Assembly: GCA_030407005.1 (NCBI GenBank)
Contig: JAUDYN010000009.1
Location: 1,240,001 to 1,304,000, forward strand
Reading direction: 5' to 3'
From: Desarmillaria ectypa
Lineage: Eukaryota; Basidiomycota; Agaricomycetes; Agaricales; Physalacriaceae
Length of the DNA stretch: 64,000 bases
In this document: positions 11,342 to 22,836 of the stretch, piece by piece
Layout of the letters: every line of letters starts with the position of its first letter
Numbering within the stretch: position 1 is the first letter of the stretch
Notes under the pieces: generated by a model
Told to the model about the DNA's origin: nothing
Databases searched by the model: none
Seen by the model: only the letters and a program-made list of their open reading frames with translations
Translations under genes and position numbers: made by a program

Positions 11342-14300
11342 ATGCTCGATGAACATGACGGTGAAAGCGATGCTAGTGGCTCCTATGACTCGGACGCGAG
11401 CAGCTCCGGCGATGAGAGCGATGGAATTGAACAAACCGTCCTCAGTCCAGAGGAAGCATTTGCCGAAAGAGAGATCGAAGGCGACTTTGAGTGCACACAT
11501 CGTTTATTATTTTCTCCCAGGTACTCACCCCGTACAGTCGTCTAGTGAATAATATTCAACGAAGCGATGCCCCCGGCCTAACGAAAGATTGGGATTTCAA
11601 TATTGAAGACCGCGACGCTGAATTCCGTGATGATTTGAGAGCAGCTTCAGGTATCGGTCGCAGGCATAAAAAGGTTAGCGCTTCCTCCCACTTACCTATG
11701 CGCTGATGAATGACCCTAGCAACCAGAAAGGACGCTCTGCAGGTCCTGTTTTATCCCAACAAGTCAGATCTCTCATTGGGGACGGTAATCAGGCCTATGT
11801 CGACAACAACCTTCCCGAGGCCATACGTATCATGCAAGAAGTCATTCGTATCGAACCGCGTGCTGTCTCTGCTTGGTCCGTGTGGGCCCAGTGCTGTGCC
11901 GACATGAACCAAGAGCATAGGGCCCTTCAGCTCCGCATCATGGCTGCTCATCTAAGACACGACGCCGAAGAATGGGATCGATTGGCCCGGCAGTCCAAGT
12001 AAGTCGCTCTTTTTTCCACGTCTTTTCTTCACTATTTATTCCCTGCAGAAACCTTGGCTATAACCAGCAAGCATTGTACTGTTTTCGAAAGGTGTACAGT
12101 CTTGATCCATCAAACATCGAGGCGCTATGGGACCGCGCCACACTTGCTAAGGACACCGGCGATTTGAGAACTGTTGCGTCCTATCTCATTCTTGTCCTGC
12201 TCCACACCTAACCATTGTCAGGCCCGTATTGCGTACAAAGCTATTCTCAAGCGCTTTCCCCACGATCTGACAGTCCTGGCAGAGCTCAGGACTATCCTTA
12301 TCGAACTCTCAGATCTCACAACATGCGCTTCTCTCTTTCAACAAGCATTTGATCATTACCAGCAGTTATATCCCTCGGGTCGTGGACCTTCGCCTTCATC
12401 GACCAGCGAAATTCCCGGTGGTGGATATGGCTTGATGGAGGTGCTCGTATTAGCTGATCTATATAACACGCTTGGAGAATACGAGAGTGCCATTGACGTT
12501 ATTCGGAAAGGATGTCGATGGCTTCAAGGGCGTGCTGATCAGAGATATTGGGATGTCTGTGACGATGACAGAGAGTATGATATACCAGATGTTGATATAC
12601 CACGACGTGCAGGTGGTACCATTGACCCAGGAAGATATCCTCTTGACGTGAACGCCAGGCACCGTCTTGCTATTGCCAGAATCAAGATGGGCGAGGTAGA
12701 AGAAAGCAAGGTAAGGTTCCCTTATTTTTCCAGCGGTGCATTTCTGACTTGTAGACCAGATGCACGCCGATATTATTCTGAGCGAAGACGTTCTTGATTA
12801 CGCTGCCTTGTTCGTAGAGATTGCTGACGCCTATTTCGAACGAGAGTTATATGCTGACGCTCGCCCTATTTACGAACTTTTGGGCGCAGATGCTAGCGTG
12901 AGTTAATGTTCTTCATTTTATTACTTTTCTTTGACAGAACTCTCTAGACGAGTAGTTTATATGTCCTCCTTCAAACAGCTGCTTGCCTTCGAATGTTGGA
13001 CGAGCTGCGTGAAGCGGCTGAAGTATACGAACATAGTATGTTATCTTGCGCTGAAACACGATTCGGTATTAACGCCCAGCAGTCAAGCTCGCTGATCCCA
13101 CACATAATGAAGCCAAAATGAAGCTCGCTGAGATCTACGAAATTCTGAATGAACCGAGGAAAGCACTTGAACTGGTCTACGAAGGTACGGATCATGTAAT
13201 TCGCCTGTAACGATGCTTACCACCATTTTAGTCATCGATTCGCGCAAAAAGAGACCGAAGGACAAGACTGCAACACAGGCAGAGGATACAGCAACCGCCT
13301 CTTTGTTCCCTGAAGAAAGGACACAGCCGAGAATCAAACCCCTCACTGTCAAGGCCCAAAACCGATTGACTCATGCCCAATTGCGAGAATTGGAGGTCGA
13401 AAAGGAGAAAGAAATCGTCAGAGGATATCGAAGATTGCAAGAGGTATGGGCGAAGATGATGGAAGGTGACGAGGTTGCAGAACGTGAATGGATGGTTGAA
13501 GCGGAAAAAATGGTCGAGACATTTAGGGAGACACGGAATTTGTTCATGACTAGTAGGGTGAGGCTGATATTCTGCATCTCGTAGCTTTACCAGCTCAACG
13601 GTAATGGGTTTAGAACAACCCCTTCCGAGGAATGTTCCCACGACGTCCCAAGAAACAGAGAGACCACGAAGAAGACGAGGACCGTATGGTTTCGCGTCTT
13701 CATCTTGATCTAGGTAGAGTGGCTTTCCTTCTGATGCCCTAGGCGAATATAAGACTTCCATGCCTAGAGAACGATAGCATGGCCAAGAAAGCGTCAAGGA
13801 GCGAGAAGAAGGACGAAAAAATAGATATATTTCGTGGCGTCTCCTTTGATGATTGGTTGCGTGTGTTCATGCAGGTTGGTTGCTTGCTCATACCAAATAC
13901 ACAACGATAACCACCACGTTCTCAGTATTGCTTCGTACTTACGAAGCGTGGACAGTATGATCTAGCCGACGAAGTCCTTCGCCACATTCTCTTATCAAAT
14001 GCATACCAGTCAAAAGAGCTGCAATCCACCATTCGGCTTGCTTTACTTGGTGATCTGATTTCTCTCGATAATCAACTATCAAGCACTAACCTCCCATAAG
14101 CATGCGCTATCGCGTCGAAAAATTTTGTTGTCGTTGTCGAACTCTGTCGCAAGTTAATCAACGTCCATCAATTCAATAACGAACCCTTGCGTCTACTTCT
14201 TGCCACCCTGTCTAGCGGTCTGCGCCCAACTGATGCTTTCATCACATCCACTTTGCAGAAACATCTGTTCCGGGAGATGAAGCTGGGAGACGCGGCCGTA

Positions 14301-15137
14301 AAAAATCCAGAAAGCCTACGATGGAATCAAGCCAACAAGCGTTATGCCACTATAAACCAGGCCAAGGTGGAAGACGACGACGTTGAGGATGAAGGTGGTG
14401 GGATCGCTGAGACTGATAGTGGAAGGGGGCCAATACCTGAGCTACCCACGAAGCAGAACCCCGTCGTCGTGGCCATTTATGGTCAAATATGCATTGCGGC
14501 CAAAAGTTATCAGAGCGCGATCTGTATGTTCTTTCCCCCCTCTCCATTGATTAAATGTCAACCGTTTATCCAGTTTACCTCCTGCATGCGTATGATTATT
14601 GCCCCGACGACCCCATGATTTGCTTGTCCCTAGCGATCGCATCTCTGGGTCGTGCCATGCAACGACAGTCGGATAATAGGCACCATTTGATTGCACAGGT
14701 ATTAACCCTGACGACTGTGCAATTATCCTAGCTAACGCTCTCGTTGCGCAGGCCTTGGCCTTCCTATCACGATATAGAGCCATTCGAGGAACCAACCTTC
14801 AAGGACAGTGCGAAGTCGAATATAACTTTGGACGCAGTTTTCACCAGCTTAGTATGTGCTGGTGATGTTTATTCAAATACCTTCTCAATGTTCTTTTCTC
14901 AGGCCTGTACAGCTATGCTGTAAAACACTACGAACGAGTGCTTCGGCTTGCGGAGCAGCGGCCATCAGACTCAACCGTAAGTCGTGGTATCATGGTATAT
15001 ACTGCTCGCCTCTTATAACTTGAATCTAGGAGGAAACATTTGCGAAAGAAGCTGCATATAATCTTACTTTGATCTATGTCATGACTGGCGCAACCCCACT
15101 TGCGGCTGCATTGTATGACCGATGGCTATCGCTTTGA
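11342..15137 (+). CDS. TFC4: TFIIIC TPR subunit (Tfc4/Sfc4, GTF3C3 type)
   Basis: TFIIIC binds the internal A and B boxes of tRNA genes. Its TPR subunit recruits TFIIIB, allowing RNA polymerase III transcription. The protein begins with an acidic Ser/Asp-rich stretch (MLDEHDGESDASGSYDSDAS). An Asp/Glu/Arg-rich linker follows, then a long TPR array. Examples are GDGNQAYVDNNLPEAIRIMQ, LGYNQQALYCFRKVYSLDPS, ARIAYKAILKRFPHDLTVLA and a mid-protein stretch DPTHNEAKMKLAEIYEILNE. The last exons (LYSYAVKHYERVLRLAEQRP, AYNLTLIYVMTGATPLAAAL) match the family C-terminus and end at 15137. At least ten short introns split the gene. An in-frame ATG at 11315 would add nine residues. The TFIIIC assignment comes from the acidic leader plus the two-block TPR layout and is fairly secure. 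Confidence 0.85.
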
Positions 15138-15690
15138 TCTGTATACATGAACTGGAGCCAAGAGTAGCTTGTAATAGTTATCTTTCTTACTGAAATATAA
15201 AAAGCGTAAGGTTCTTGTTCAGAGTTGCAGTGGCGCATTAGCGCGTTGGACAGCATGTGATCGCGCGACGAGACCCTTCTACCCTGCCTATCCTTTCTTC
15301 TTTTCTGAGATACAAACGCCTTACCATCATGTGCACTTATGAGACCCTTATCCTTCCCTGACATTCTTTAAGTCCGGAAGTACAAACCCAATCGCTTCAA
15401 ATTATCGTGAGGACGTGGGTATGTTGCTCACGAGGTATCACTAAGATAATAGACTGAAGATCCATTGCAGAAGACCGTATACGCCATACCAAACTGCACG
15501 CAGATAAAGCACAGTTTCAGCGAACCGTCACCCACCTAGAGTCCTTGAAGCGTCGAAAGCCTAAGGGTAAGGAAGATAATCGGAGGCTGGCGTCAAAAGT
15601 CCCCATGAACAAATGTCGTAGTATAGCAGTTCGTACATGCAATCGATTAATTGAGAATTAAAACAGACTCTGCTACAACCCAGATGTAGA
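15138..15690. other. Gap between TFC4 and the kelch gene
   Basis: About 550 bases between two convergent gene ends. It holds a stop-free plus-strand stretch of about 65 codons near 15470-15660, basic in composition and preceded by a plausible splice acceptor. I could not find a start codon or first exon for it. A short segment near 15228-15250 resembles the tRNA A-box but lacks the rest of a tRNA. Confidence 0.35.
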
Positions 15691-17168
15691 CTACAGAACA
15701 ATGTCAAAGCTCGTTACTTGAGGCAAAAATGCTGAGCCAGCCAAATCAATAAGATAGACATCATCGAAGGCCGTCATCCCGTTGTATCCACCAAAAAAGA
15801 AGATTCGACTGTCGGCAAGCACAGCAACATGATATCCCCGCTGACTGGGTGGTCGACCGCATATTGGTCGACTCTCGTACTGAAAGTTCACTGTTAGAAC
15901 GATGTTAATACCCATAATAATAGACGCAAGGAAGCTTCAACTTGCCAAGGCTAAAGCATTTCACGTCGGATGTATACTCTGATCCGTCATGCCCACCTTG
16001 AATGTAAAGATAAGTTCCCACTTGGGTTGATGTATGAGATAATCGTTTGTAGGATTCGTTTTCAGGTAGGTCTATTAGAGTCCACTCAAATGTTTCTGGG
16101 AGATGTTGAGAGGCCCATGAGATACAGCACTCGATAGCACTCACTGAGATTCAAAAACCAGACTTCTGCAAAACAGTCGGCTCCATCACTTCCGCCAATA
16201 ATGATCATGAAATGGTCGGCAAGGTTTGCAGTGTGGTAGCCCCTGGGCGTTGGCTGCTTGTCTCCATGTATCGTTATCTTCTCCCACCGCATTTCGGTTG
16301 TGTTGGAAACGTCTAGTGTCCAGACATCGTTCAATGCAGTCATGCCGTTTCCACCGCCAAAGATCCATATCTTGTTCTCATAGAGAACGGCGGTGTGTGC
16401 TCTTCTCGGCGGTGGTATATCTCCCACAATTGTAGGGCGTGACCATGCCCGAGTACTTGTGTCAAAAACATAGACACCATCGTAATACGTGCCGCCTTGT
16501 CCGCCCCCATACACAACAATTTGACGACCAACCATGACAGTGGTATGAGCCCGTGAAGGAGGAGGTGCGTCGCCGACAGTGTCTGGGTGCGACCACTGCA
16601 TCGTATCTGCCGGTTGGAGTCAGTCAACAGCGTCCGTGCACCAGAACAGCTGCTACGCACCAATGTCAAAGCAATAGATATCCCGTGTCGTATCCTTATC
16701 ATCACATCCACCAAAGATCCAAGCAACATTATCCAGCAGTGTCACAGTATGGCCTCGCATATTTCGTTGAGGTACGGCACCGTAAACCGGCGCACGACTC
16801 CAGTACATGACAGCACTGGGAGCGTCTTCTGCATCCCTCTCATGAGGTAAACGGGGTGTGCTTCTTATTCTGGGGATATTTACGCTCCGGCTGGCCTTGC
16901 CATCCTTCGTCGCTGCAACCGATGCCGCCGACACATTTGAGAGCGTTCTCTTCGACGTCAGGTTCTCAGCAGACACTCGCCCAAGACGTGAAGACGACCT
17001 TTTCAAACTTGCCGAACGAGACGACGACTTGCTGTTCGAGCCTGAGGGTTGCAGAGTGGATGTTGAGGCCGTTGCAACACTTGAGGAGTCGAAATAAGGA
17101 GAGCTCGAAGATGACGACAGGTACGGCTCTTCTTCGGGTACATCATGAAGGCTGCGAACTGTGCTCAT
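15691..17168 (-). CDS. Kelch-repeat beta-propeller protein
   Basis: The product has a Ser-rich, probably disordered N-terminal 130 residues (MSTVRSLHDVPEEEPYLSSS onward). A kelch propeller of five to six blades follows. Clear blades include NMRGHTVTLLDNVAWIFGGC, PPPSRAHTTVMVGRQIVVYG, PPRRAHTAVLYENKIWIFGG, TPRGYHTANLADHFMIIIGG, SHTSTQVGTYLYIQGG and SQRGYHVAVLADSRIFFFGG. Each has the kelch pattern of His or Arg-Ala-His, a hydrophobic strand and a di-glycine. Short introns separate most blades. Kelch propellers of this type scaffold cell-polarity or ubiquitin-ligase complexes, as in fungal Tea1, but no second domain is present here, so the partner is unknown. The ATG at 17168 heads the Ser-rich region. 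A longer in-frame start at 17333 exists but encodes unlike sequence. Confidence 0.88.
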
Positions 17169-17391
17169 AGTCGTCGTCGCCGTCAGGGTCGATATCAGGG
17201 GGCAAGAACGATCAGAACGACTGTCGATGGTGATGGTGGGACGGATAGGACGCGTACAAGTTATTGTGCGCACGTGCCCGGCCCTACAGCAGCGATCAAA
17301 GCACCTACTACCCTGAGTCAAACTAAAATACAATTATCCCAATCGATACAATAATATATACTATCGTAATACTATGGTGCAGAAAGCATGA

Positions 17392-20300
17392 CTATCGTGA
17401 GGAATTGCTGCCAGGAGAACCGGCTGCCCTATTAGCATCAATAACATCGTTCAGCTGGTGACTTCTTCTCTGTGCTAGATCTAGCTGCCGTTGCAGGGCC
17501 CTGCAACCATTTATCAGAAAGATCAGCAAAGAAGAGAACAATACACTCACTTGATACTAATCTCCAGCTCCGCGACTCTTTCCTTACCGCCCTGTCTTTC
17601 CCTCTTCACCCTTTCTTCAGCCGCCTTCAGCCGCGCCTCATACTCTTTCACCCTTGCCTCCCACTTTGAATCTGCCGCTGAGCTCTTCTGACTCATCTGA
17701 GCCATCTTCTCCTCCGTTGCTAACAGCTGATTCTGCGCATTGTTTAGCCGTCGTTCAGCGTTCACGGCGCGGGTACTCAGCGACCGTATTTCCATCGAGT
17801 CTGTTTGACCCGGACGTTTCATACTTGCCAACTGTGCCGCCATCTCGGCATTCGTTGTCTGTGGACGATACACTAAGACCATCAAAAAAGAACCGACGAT
17901 GAAAACACGAACTTTGATGGCTTCCAGCTCGCCCTCCTTCGCGCTGAACTTACGCCGCCAACTAGCTTTGACCTCGGCATACGCTTTGACACTCGTTTCG
18001 AACTTGTCAATCTGCTTCCACCGTGCATCAAGCTGTTTCCGCATGTCCGTAAGCCTCTCCATATACCGTCCCTCTACCTCCTTACATCGCTTGTCGAAGT
18101 CTAGCTGGATTTGACTGAGTGCCTTCAATCGAGTTATCAGATTGTCATGGAAGACACTGAAATTCGTGAACGGCTTTGTCTCTGCATGCCCGCCTTTTTT
18201 CTGCAGCCTGGGGCTTCAATAAAAGAAAAGAAGATGAAGTGGAACTTACAGGTGTCTTGTCGACGCCCAATATCTTGTCCATATATTGGTAGATCGTCAG
18301 CAAAAGCGTGTTTCTCTCCGTGAGCTGGTCCCGGTATTGACTCTCGGCATTCAACAGCGATCGCTGGTCCTTCCCTAACCTCGCCTCCAACTCAGTAACT
18401 CTCGCCTTGAACGTGGTAACCTCTGCCTCCGATGCACGTAGATTACTCTGAACCATATCTAATTTCTCAGAAAGGTTCAGCCGCGCCTGCGTCTGGGCAG
18501 CGAGCTGCGTCGACAGCTCCCTATTTTCTCCATGCAACTTGTCCAAGTCACTGTCTCTGTCACGACCCTTGCTCTCCCTATCGTTGAGTTCTTTCCTCGC
18601 ACGAGTTAACTCATCCTCAATCCGCTCAAGGTCTCGCTTCAGACGATCAACCTCGAGCTGCAAGGAGAATTGTGTAGTCGTGTGCGTCTCTCCGGCACGT
18701 TTGGACTCAGACTCCAGCGCTCGCAAAGCAGTCTGAACAGCTTGAAGATCTGTGTCCCTCTGGCTCAAGAGGGACTGCGCACGTGAAAGATCATTCAACG
18801 CACTCTGGAGCGCGCTTTCTTTCGCCTCCAACGCCCGTCGCTCGAGTCGCAGATCAGCTTCACCTTTCTTCTCGACTTCCTCCAGCGCGTTTTCCGACTG
18901 TTCCCGTGCCTCACGTTCACGTTCTACCTCTTCGACCAATTCCTCGACGTGTTGCGCGAGTTCCTCTTGCCGTGCACGATGTGCATGTATTTCTCGGCTG
19001 CATGTCTCATATGCTTCGGACATCTCTTGAAGTTGAGCTTTCACCTGGGATAGTTTCTGCGGAGAGTGAGCAGATAGACTTGCAACATAGAAAAAGAGAA
19101 GTATACCTCCTTGAGCGCGGTCTGAATAGCCTCCAAACGTTCCTTCTCCGCGTCATCATCCTCCCGCAACCGATCTGCCGCTTCGCGTATGCGATCCCGC
19201 TCATCCTCCAAATTGTAGACCTGTTCACCAAGTTCCTTGACAGCTTCGGTCAACGTCTCGATCTCGTTGTCCTTCTCCTCTGCTTCTTGTTCCATATGAG
19301 CCAATGCAGTCTCAAACTTGGTATGTAGATCCTCGGTATTAGCCTCAAGTTCATTGATGTTGAGTCGCAGATCTTTCGATTCAGCGTCACGTTCAGCAAG
19401 AACCTGCATGTAAATCAGGACACGAGGAAAGGACAAAAAGAAAAGTGCTCACGTCCCGTAGCTCCTCCACCTGACTTCTTGTCTCTTCCACTTCTCCTCG
19501 CCATTGTTCAACAATGTTCTCATGCCGAATGACCAGGTTGTCCAGTTCCTCGTTCTTCAATTCGATTTCATCGTCTCTTTGCTGAAGCTCGATCAATGCA
19601 GCAGCTAAGCGATCCTTGACTTGGTTCAAATCGTCCTCGACAGCCTCTCTTTGCTCTCGTTCATCAAGCACCATAGCACGACTCTCGCTCCTCTCCTGCA
19701 TCTGAGCCTCGTTCTTGTGCTGGAGTTTCTCGATCTTCAAGCCCATCGACTCTATCGATCCAATCAACTCCTGCTTCTCTTCTTCATAGTCGTCTGCCAT
19801 ATTCTGCATTCGCTCTTGCCACTCCTTATTCACCGCCTCCAGTTCAGCAACGCGCTGTTTGAGCTGACTATTCCCGTCATCCCCACCACGCTCCACCATT
19901 TCCCTCAGACGCTCAATCTCCTCGTTGTTCTCTTCCAGCAAATCCCGAGCGTCCTCCAATTGCCCTTCCAGCTCAGCGGTCCGCTCGTCATGCCCGTGTC
20001 CATTCTGCTGCTGCTGTCGCCGCCGTAATTCTCGGATCTCGCGATCTCGTTCCTCGAGTTTCTCCTCCAACTCTCTTTCTCGGCCACGAGCACCACCTGC
20101 ACCACGCTGCATCCTCTCCAGCTCTCGTTCGAGTTCAAGGAGGAGTTTCTTCAGACGCTTTATTTCCTGTCCACGTGCCGACAGCTCTATCTTGAGATCG
20201 ATATTCTGCTTCAAAGCGGCATCCATCTGGTCGGGGGCGAGCTGCGCGAGGCGTTCCTCAAGAAAATGGCACTTTATCTTGATGTCAAAGTTCTCCTTCT

Positions 20301-20704
20301 TGAGGTGGTCGATGTGCTGCCCGAGTTTTAGCAGTACATCGCGTACATAGGCGAATACTACGCACCTTTTCTTGATCTCTGAGAGTCAGAGCACCCTTGG
20401 CACCAGACTTGCGTTTTGCGCGTAGCGCAGCTGGTGTTTCCGTGGCATCCTCACCCCATCGTGGTTTTAATGTACCTGGAGTGTCCATAAAGTCGCCATC
20501 CATCTCGTCGAGATAACTTGACGCGCCAACATTTCTCCGTGAATAATCACTCTTCTGTTGAACAGCCGGAGTGGCCAAAGGATTCGTGTTGGATGTATTA
20601 GATGGGAGTCGAGGTGGAGAGAAACTGGAGTCGAGTGATCCGAGAGAGATGTCTGGTTGTGATCCAGTGGATTGCAGAGAAATGTCGACCTTGTCGGTTG
20701 ACAT
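17392..20704 (-). CDS. CM1-domain coiled-coil protein (ApsB/Mto1/Pcp1-like, microtubule organising centre)
   Basis: The protein is about 1,070 residues, almost entirely coiled coil after a disordered head (MSTDKVDISLQSTGSQPDIS). Near residues 95-150 it has a centrosomin motif 1. Across an intron the sequence reads GALTLRDQEK then HIDHLKKENFDIKIKCHFLE and ERLAQ. CM1 recruits and activates the gamma-tubulin complex. In fungi it occurs in Mto1, Pcp1/Spc110 and Aspergillus ApsB. The rest is Glu/Arg/Leu/Gln heptads. A conserved distal stretch reads RWKQIDKFETSVKAYAEVKA, and the last exon ends RAAGSPGSNSSR at 17392. Introns lie near 20345-20375, 19405-19450, 19050-19105, 18130-18250, 17850-17900 and 17500-17550. 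No calmodulin-binding PACT core was recognised, so ApsB/Mto1 is a better match than Pcp1, at moderate certainty. It probably acts at spindle pole bodies or septal MTOCs. Confidence 0.82.
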
Positions 20705-20961
20705 GTATGTCTATGTTGTTGATTAACCTGAACCGGGTGAGATGAGCCGACTTGTGAACATCAACGGAACATACCCTTCTGTTTGAGTAAATAATACCAG
20801 TAATGTTGCTGTTACATCAAGCAAACGACGGTAAAGGTCAAGGAAACAGCGAGGTAAAAAGACGACCTCGTTGAACATACATGTGCCGCCGGCTTCTGCT
20901 CCCAATATGGGCAAATAGCCCCTATTACAATTATATGTTAGTTCATACAGAAGGGTATCAA

Positions 20962-22714
20962 TCATCGTGCATAAGGATGGAAACTATGCTGTCCTCTCGT
21001 CATCACCCGCGACGGCCCGACACCCCCGCCCGTCGTCACCATTCTCCCCACTGGTCCGGCCACCCGATTCATGCCAGGCATCCCCCCGCGAACGCCCATC
21101 CCGCCACTCATCCCGCCCATTGGCCCCATTCCGAGCCTCATCCCGTTCATCCCGTTCATTGCTCCCATTCCCATCCCACCCATCATCCCCATCCCCGCCA
21201 TCGGGTGAAACTGGCCCATCATCATTGGGTTCATATTCATCATCGGCATTCCACTAGGGAGCATAGGCATCCGCTGATACATCATCGACATTGGGTTTGG
21301 CTGCTGTGAGATAAAGGGCATCGGCGGTCGCGCTTCCTGCGCGTTCGTAAACGACATGTTGCTCATGTTGTTGACCCCTGCATTTGCATTGCGTGCTTGT
21401 TCGCGCTGACTCCGCGGTTGTGCTGTCTTGACTTCAATCTAGCATACCTGTCAGGTCAAGTCCAATAAATTATTATTATCACTTCACCTGCTTATCGTCC
21501 AAGACCAGGTTTTTACCCACTAGTTGATCCGAATTGGCTGCGTCTTCAAACGTCACAAAGCCGAACCCTTTTGACCGTCCGGATTCACGATCAAGCATAA
21601 CCGTCGCGTCCACGACTTTTCCATAGGCAGAAAAAAACTCTTTCATCGAATCCGACGTTGTCGACGGAGATAGACCACCAACGAAGTAGCGCGTGTTGCG
21701 AAGGTGCTCTTCACGTGGAATCGCACGTTTGGGATCAATCTAAAAGGTAAATACCTGCCCAATGAACAATTAAACAAACATACCGCTTTCCCATCTAAAA
21801 AGTGATCTTGCGCCGTAACAACCTGTACTGCTGACGGATCTTCAAAAGTCAAAAACGCAAAACCCCTCGACGTCCCCGACGGGTCTCGCATAATAGTCAC
21901 TGCATCGACCTCAAAGACGGCGACGGTGAGAACACGCGAAGCAACGGGTGCAGCTAGCTACCTTTCCAAACTGAGAAAAGTAATCCCTTAGCCCTTCTGA
22001 AGAACACGCACAGAGTAAAGGGATCAGCACTGTATAGCATAGATATATATAAGGATAGAAATAAGTACCATCTGTTGTATCCCAATTCAGTCCTCCAATG
22101 AACATTTTGCTACATGTGCCACCACGGTATCGGAGAGTATAGTGATCGTAGAGTAGACAGAGAGAAGAGAGGTAGTAGCGTGAGCATAGGCGAATAATTA
22201 GTACACAAAAAAAAAACGAGGAACAAGGAGGGAAGTAACAATATGTACAACGGCGTGATAGTGTCATAGACCGTGTCCAAGTAACAACAAAGGAAGCAGG
22301 CTTACCCCACATCATGCATTTCAGAAGGCTTTTTCCCAAAGATACTATCTGTCATAGTGGGTATTGACGATGGGCCTGCCTTAGGCGTAGGCTGCCTTTC
22401 TTGGCTGGGGGTCTGCTGATACGACGAGAACTGTTGCGCTATCTGGGCGGAATATGACAAGGACCCCGATGAACTTGGCGGCTTGGCGGGAAGCGAGCTG
22501 GACGTGGTCGGCGAGGATTCATCTGTTGTTGTTGTCGTCGTCATCGTCGTCGCGTTCGACATAGGCTGGTCCTCGGGTTCTTCCACAGGCACAACAAACT
22601 CGGACTCCTCGTCTCCATAAATGTCTACAATTTCCATCAGACACCAGTAGATGGGATACAAGGAAACATACCGCCATAGAGGTCCGAGTCGATGGCAGCT
22701 ACCTTGTTCGACAT
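20962..22714 (-). CDS. HRP1: Two-RRM RNA-binding protein, Hrp1/Musashi type, with Met/Gly-rich tail
   Basis: Hrp1-type proteins bind UA-rich polyadenylation enhancers as cleavage factor IB and also act in mRNA export. The start at 22714 gives MSNKVAAIDSDLYG. An acidic/Ser/Thr-rich linker follows. RRM1 has RNP2 in KMFIGGLNWDTT and RNP1 in TSRGFAFLTF. RRM2 has RYFVGGLSPSTT and RSKGFGFVTF. The spacing and the linker DPKRAIPREEHLRNT match Hrp1/DAZAP1/Musashi proteins. The C-terminal 130 residues are unusual: more than 30 methionines, many in GMGM or MNGM runs, ending in GVGPSRVMTRGQHSFHPYAR at 20962. Several short introns split the RRMs. Hrp1 itself has an RGG-rich tail, so the Met-rich tail here differs. 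Hrp1 is the best guess, but Musashi-like is an equally valid family name. Confidence 0.85.
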
Positions 22715-22836
22715 GTTGGTCGTGAAGAAGGTTGTCAACTGTCACGGTCACACTAATGGCCTCGATGCATTGTTCGGTTTCGGCATGGTTGAAATGTTAT
22801 TGTACAGTACGATACTCTCTCACTATATCCTCTTCT

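Noticed and set aside
15225..15295. tRNA-like A-box sequence (TGGCGCA...GCGCGTTGG)
   Set aside because: No anticodon arm, T-arm or closing acceptor stem can be folded around it on either strand, so it is not a tRNA gene as it stands.
15470..15660. Basic open frame of about 65 codons on the plus strand
   Set aside because: It has a plausible splice acceptor before it but no start codon, first exon or family resemblance that I could find.
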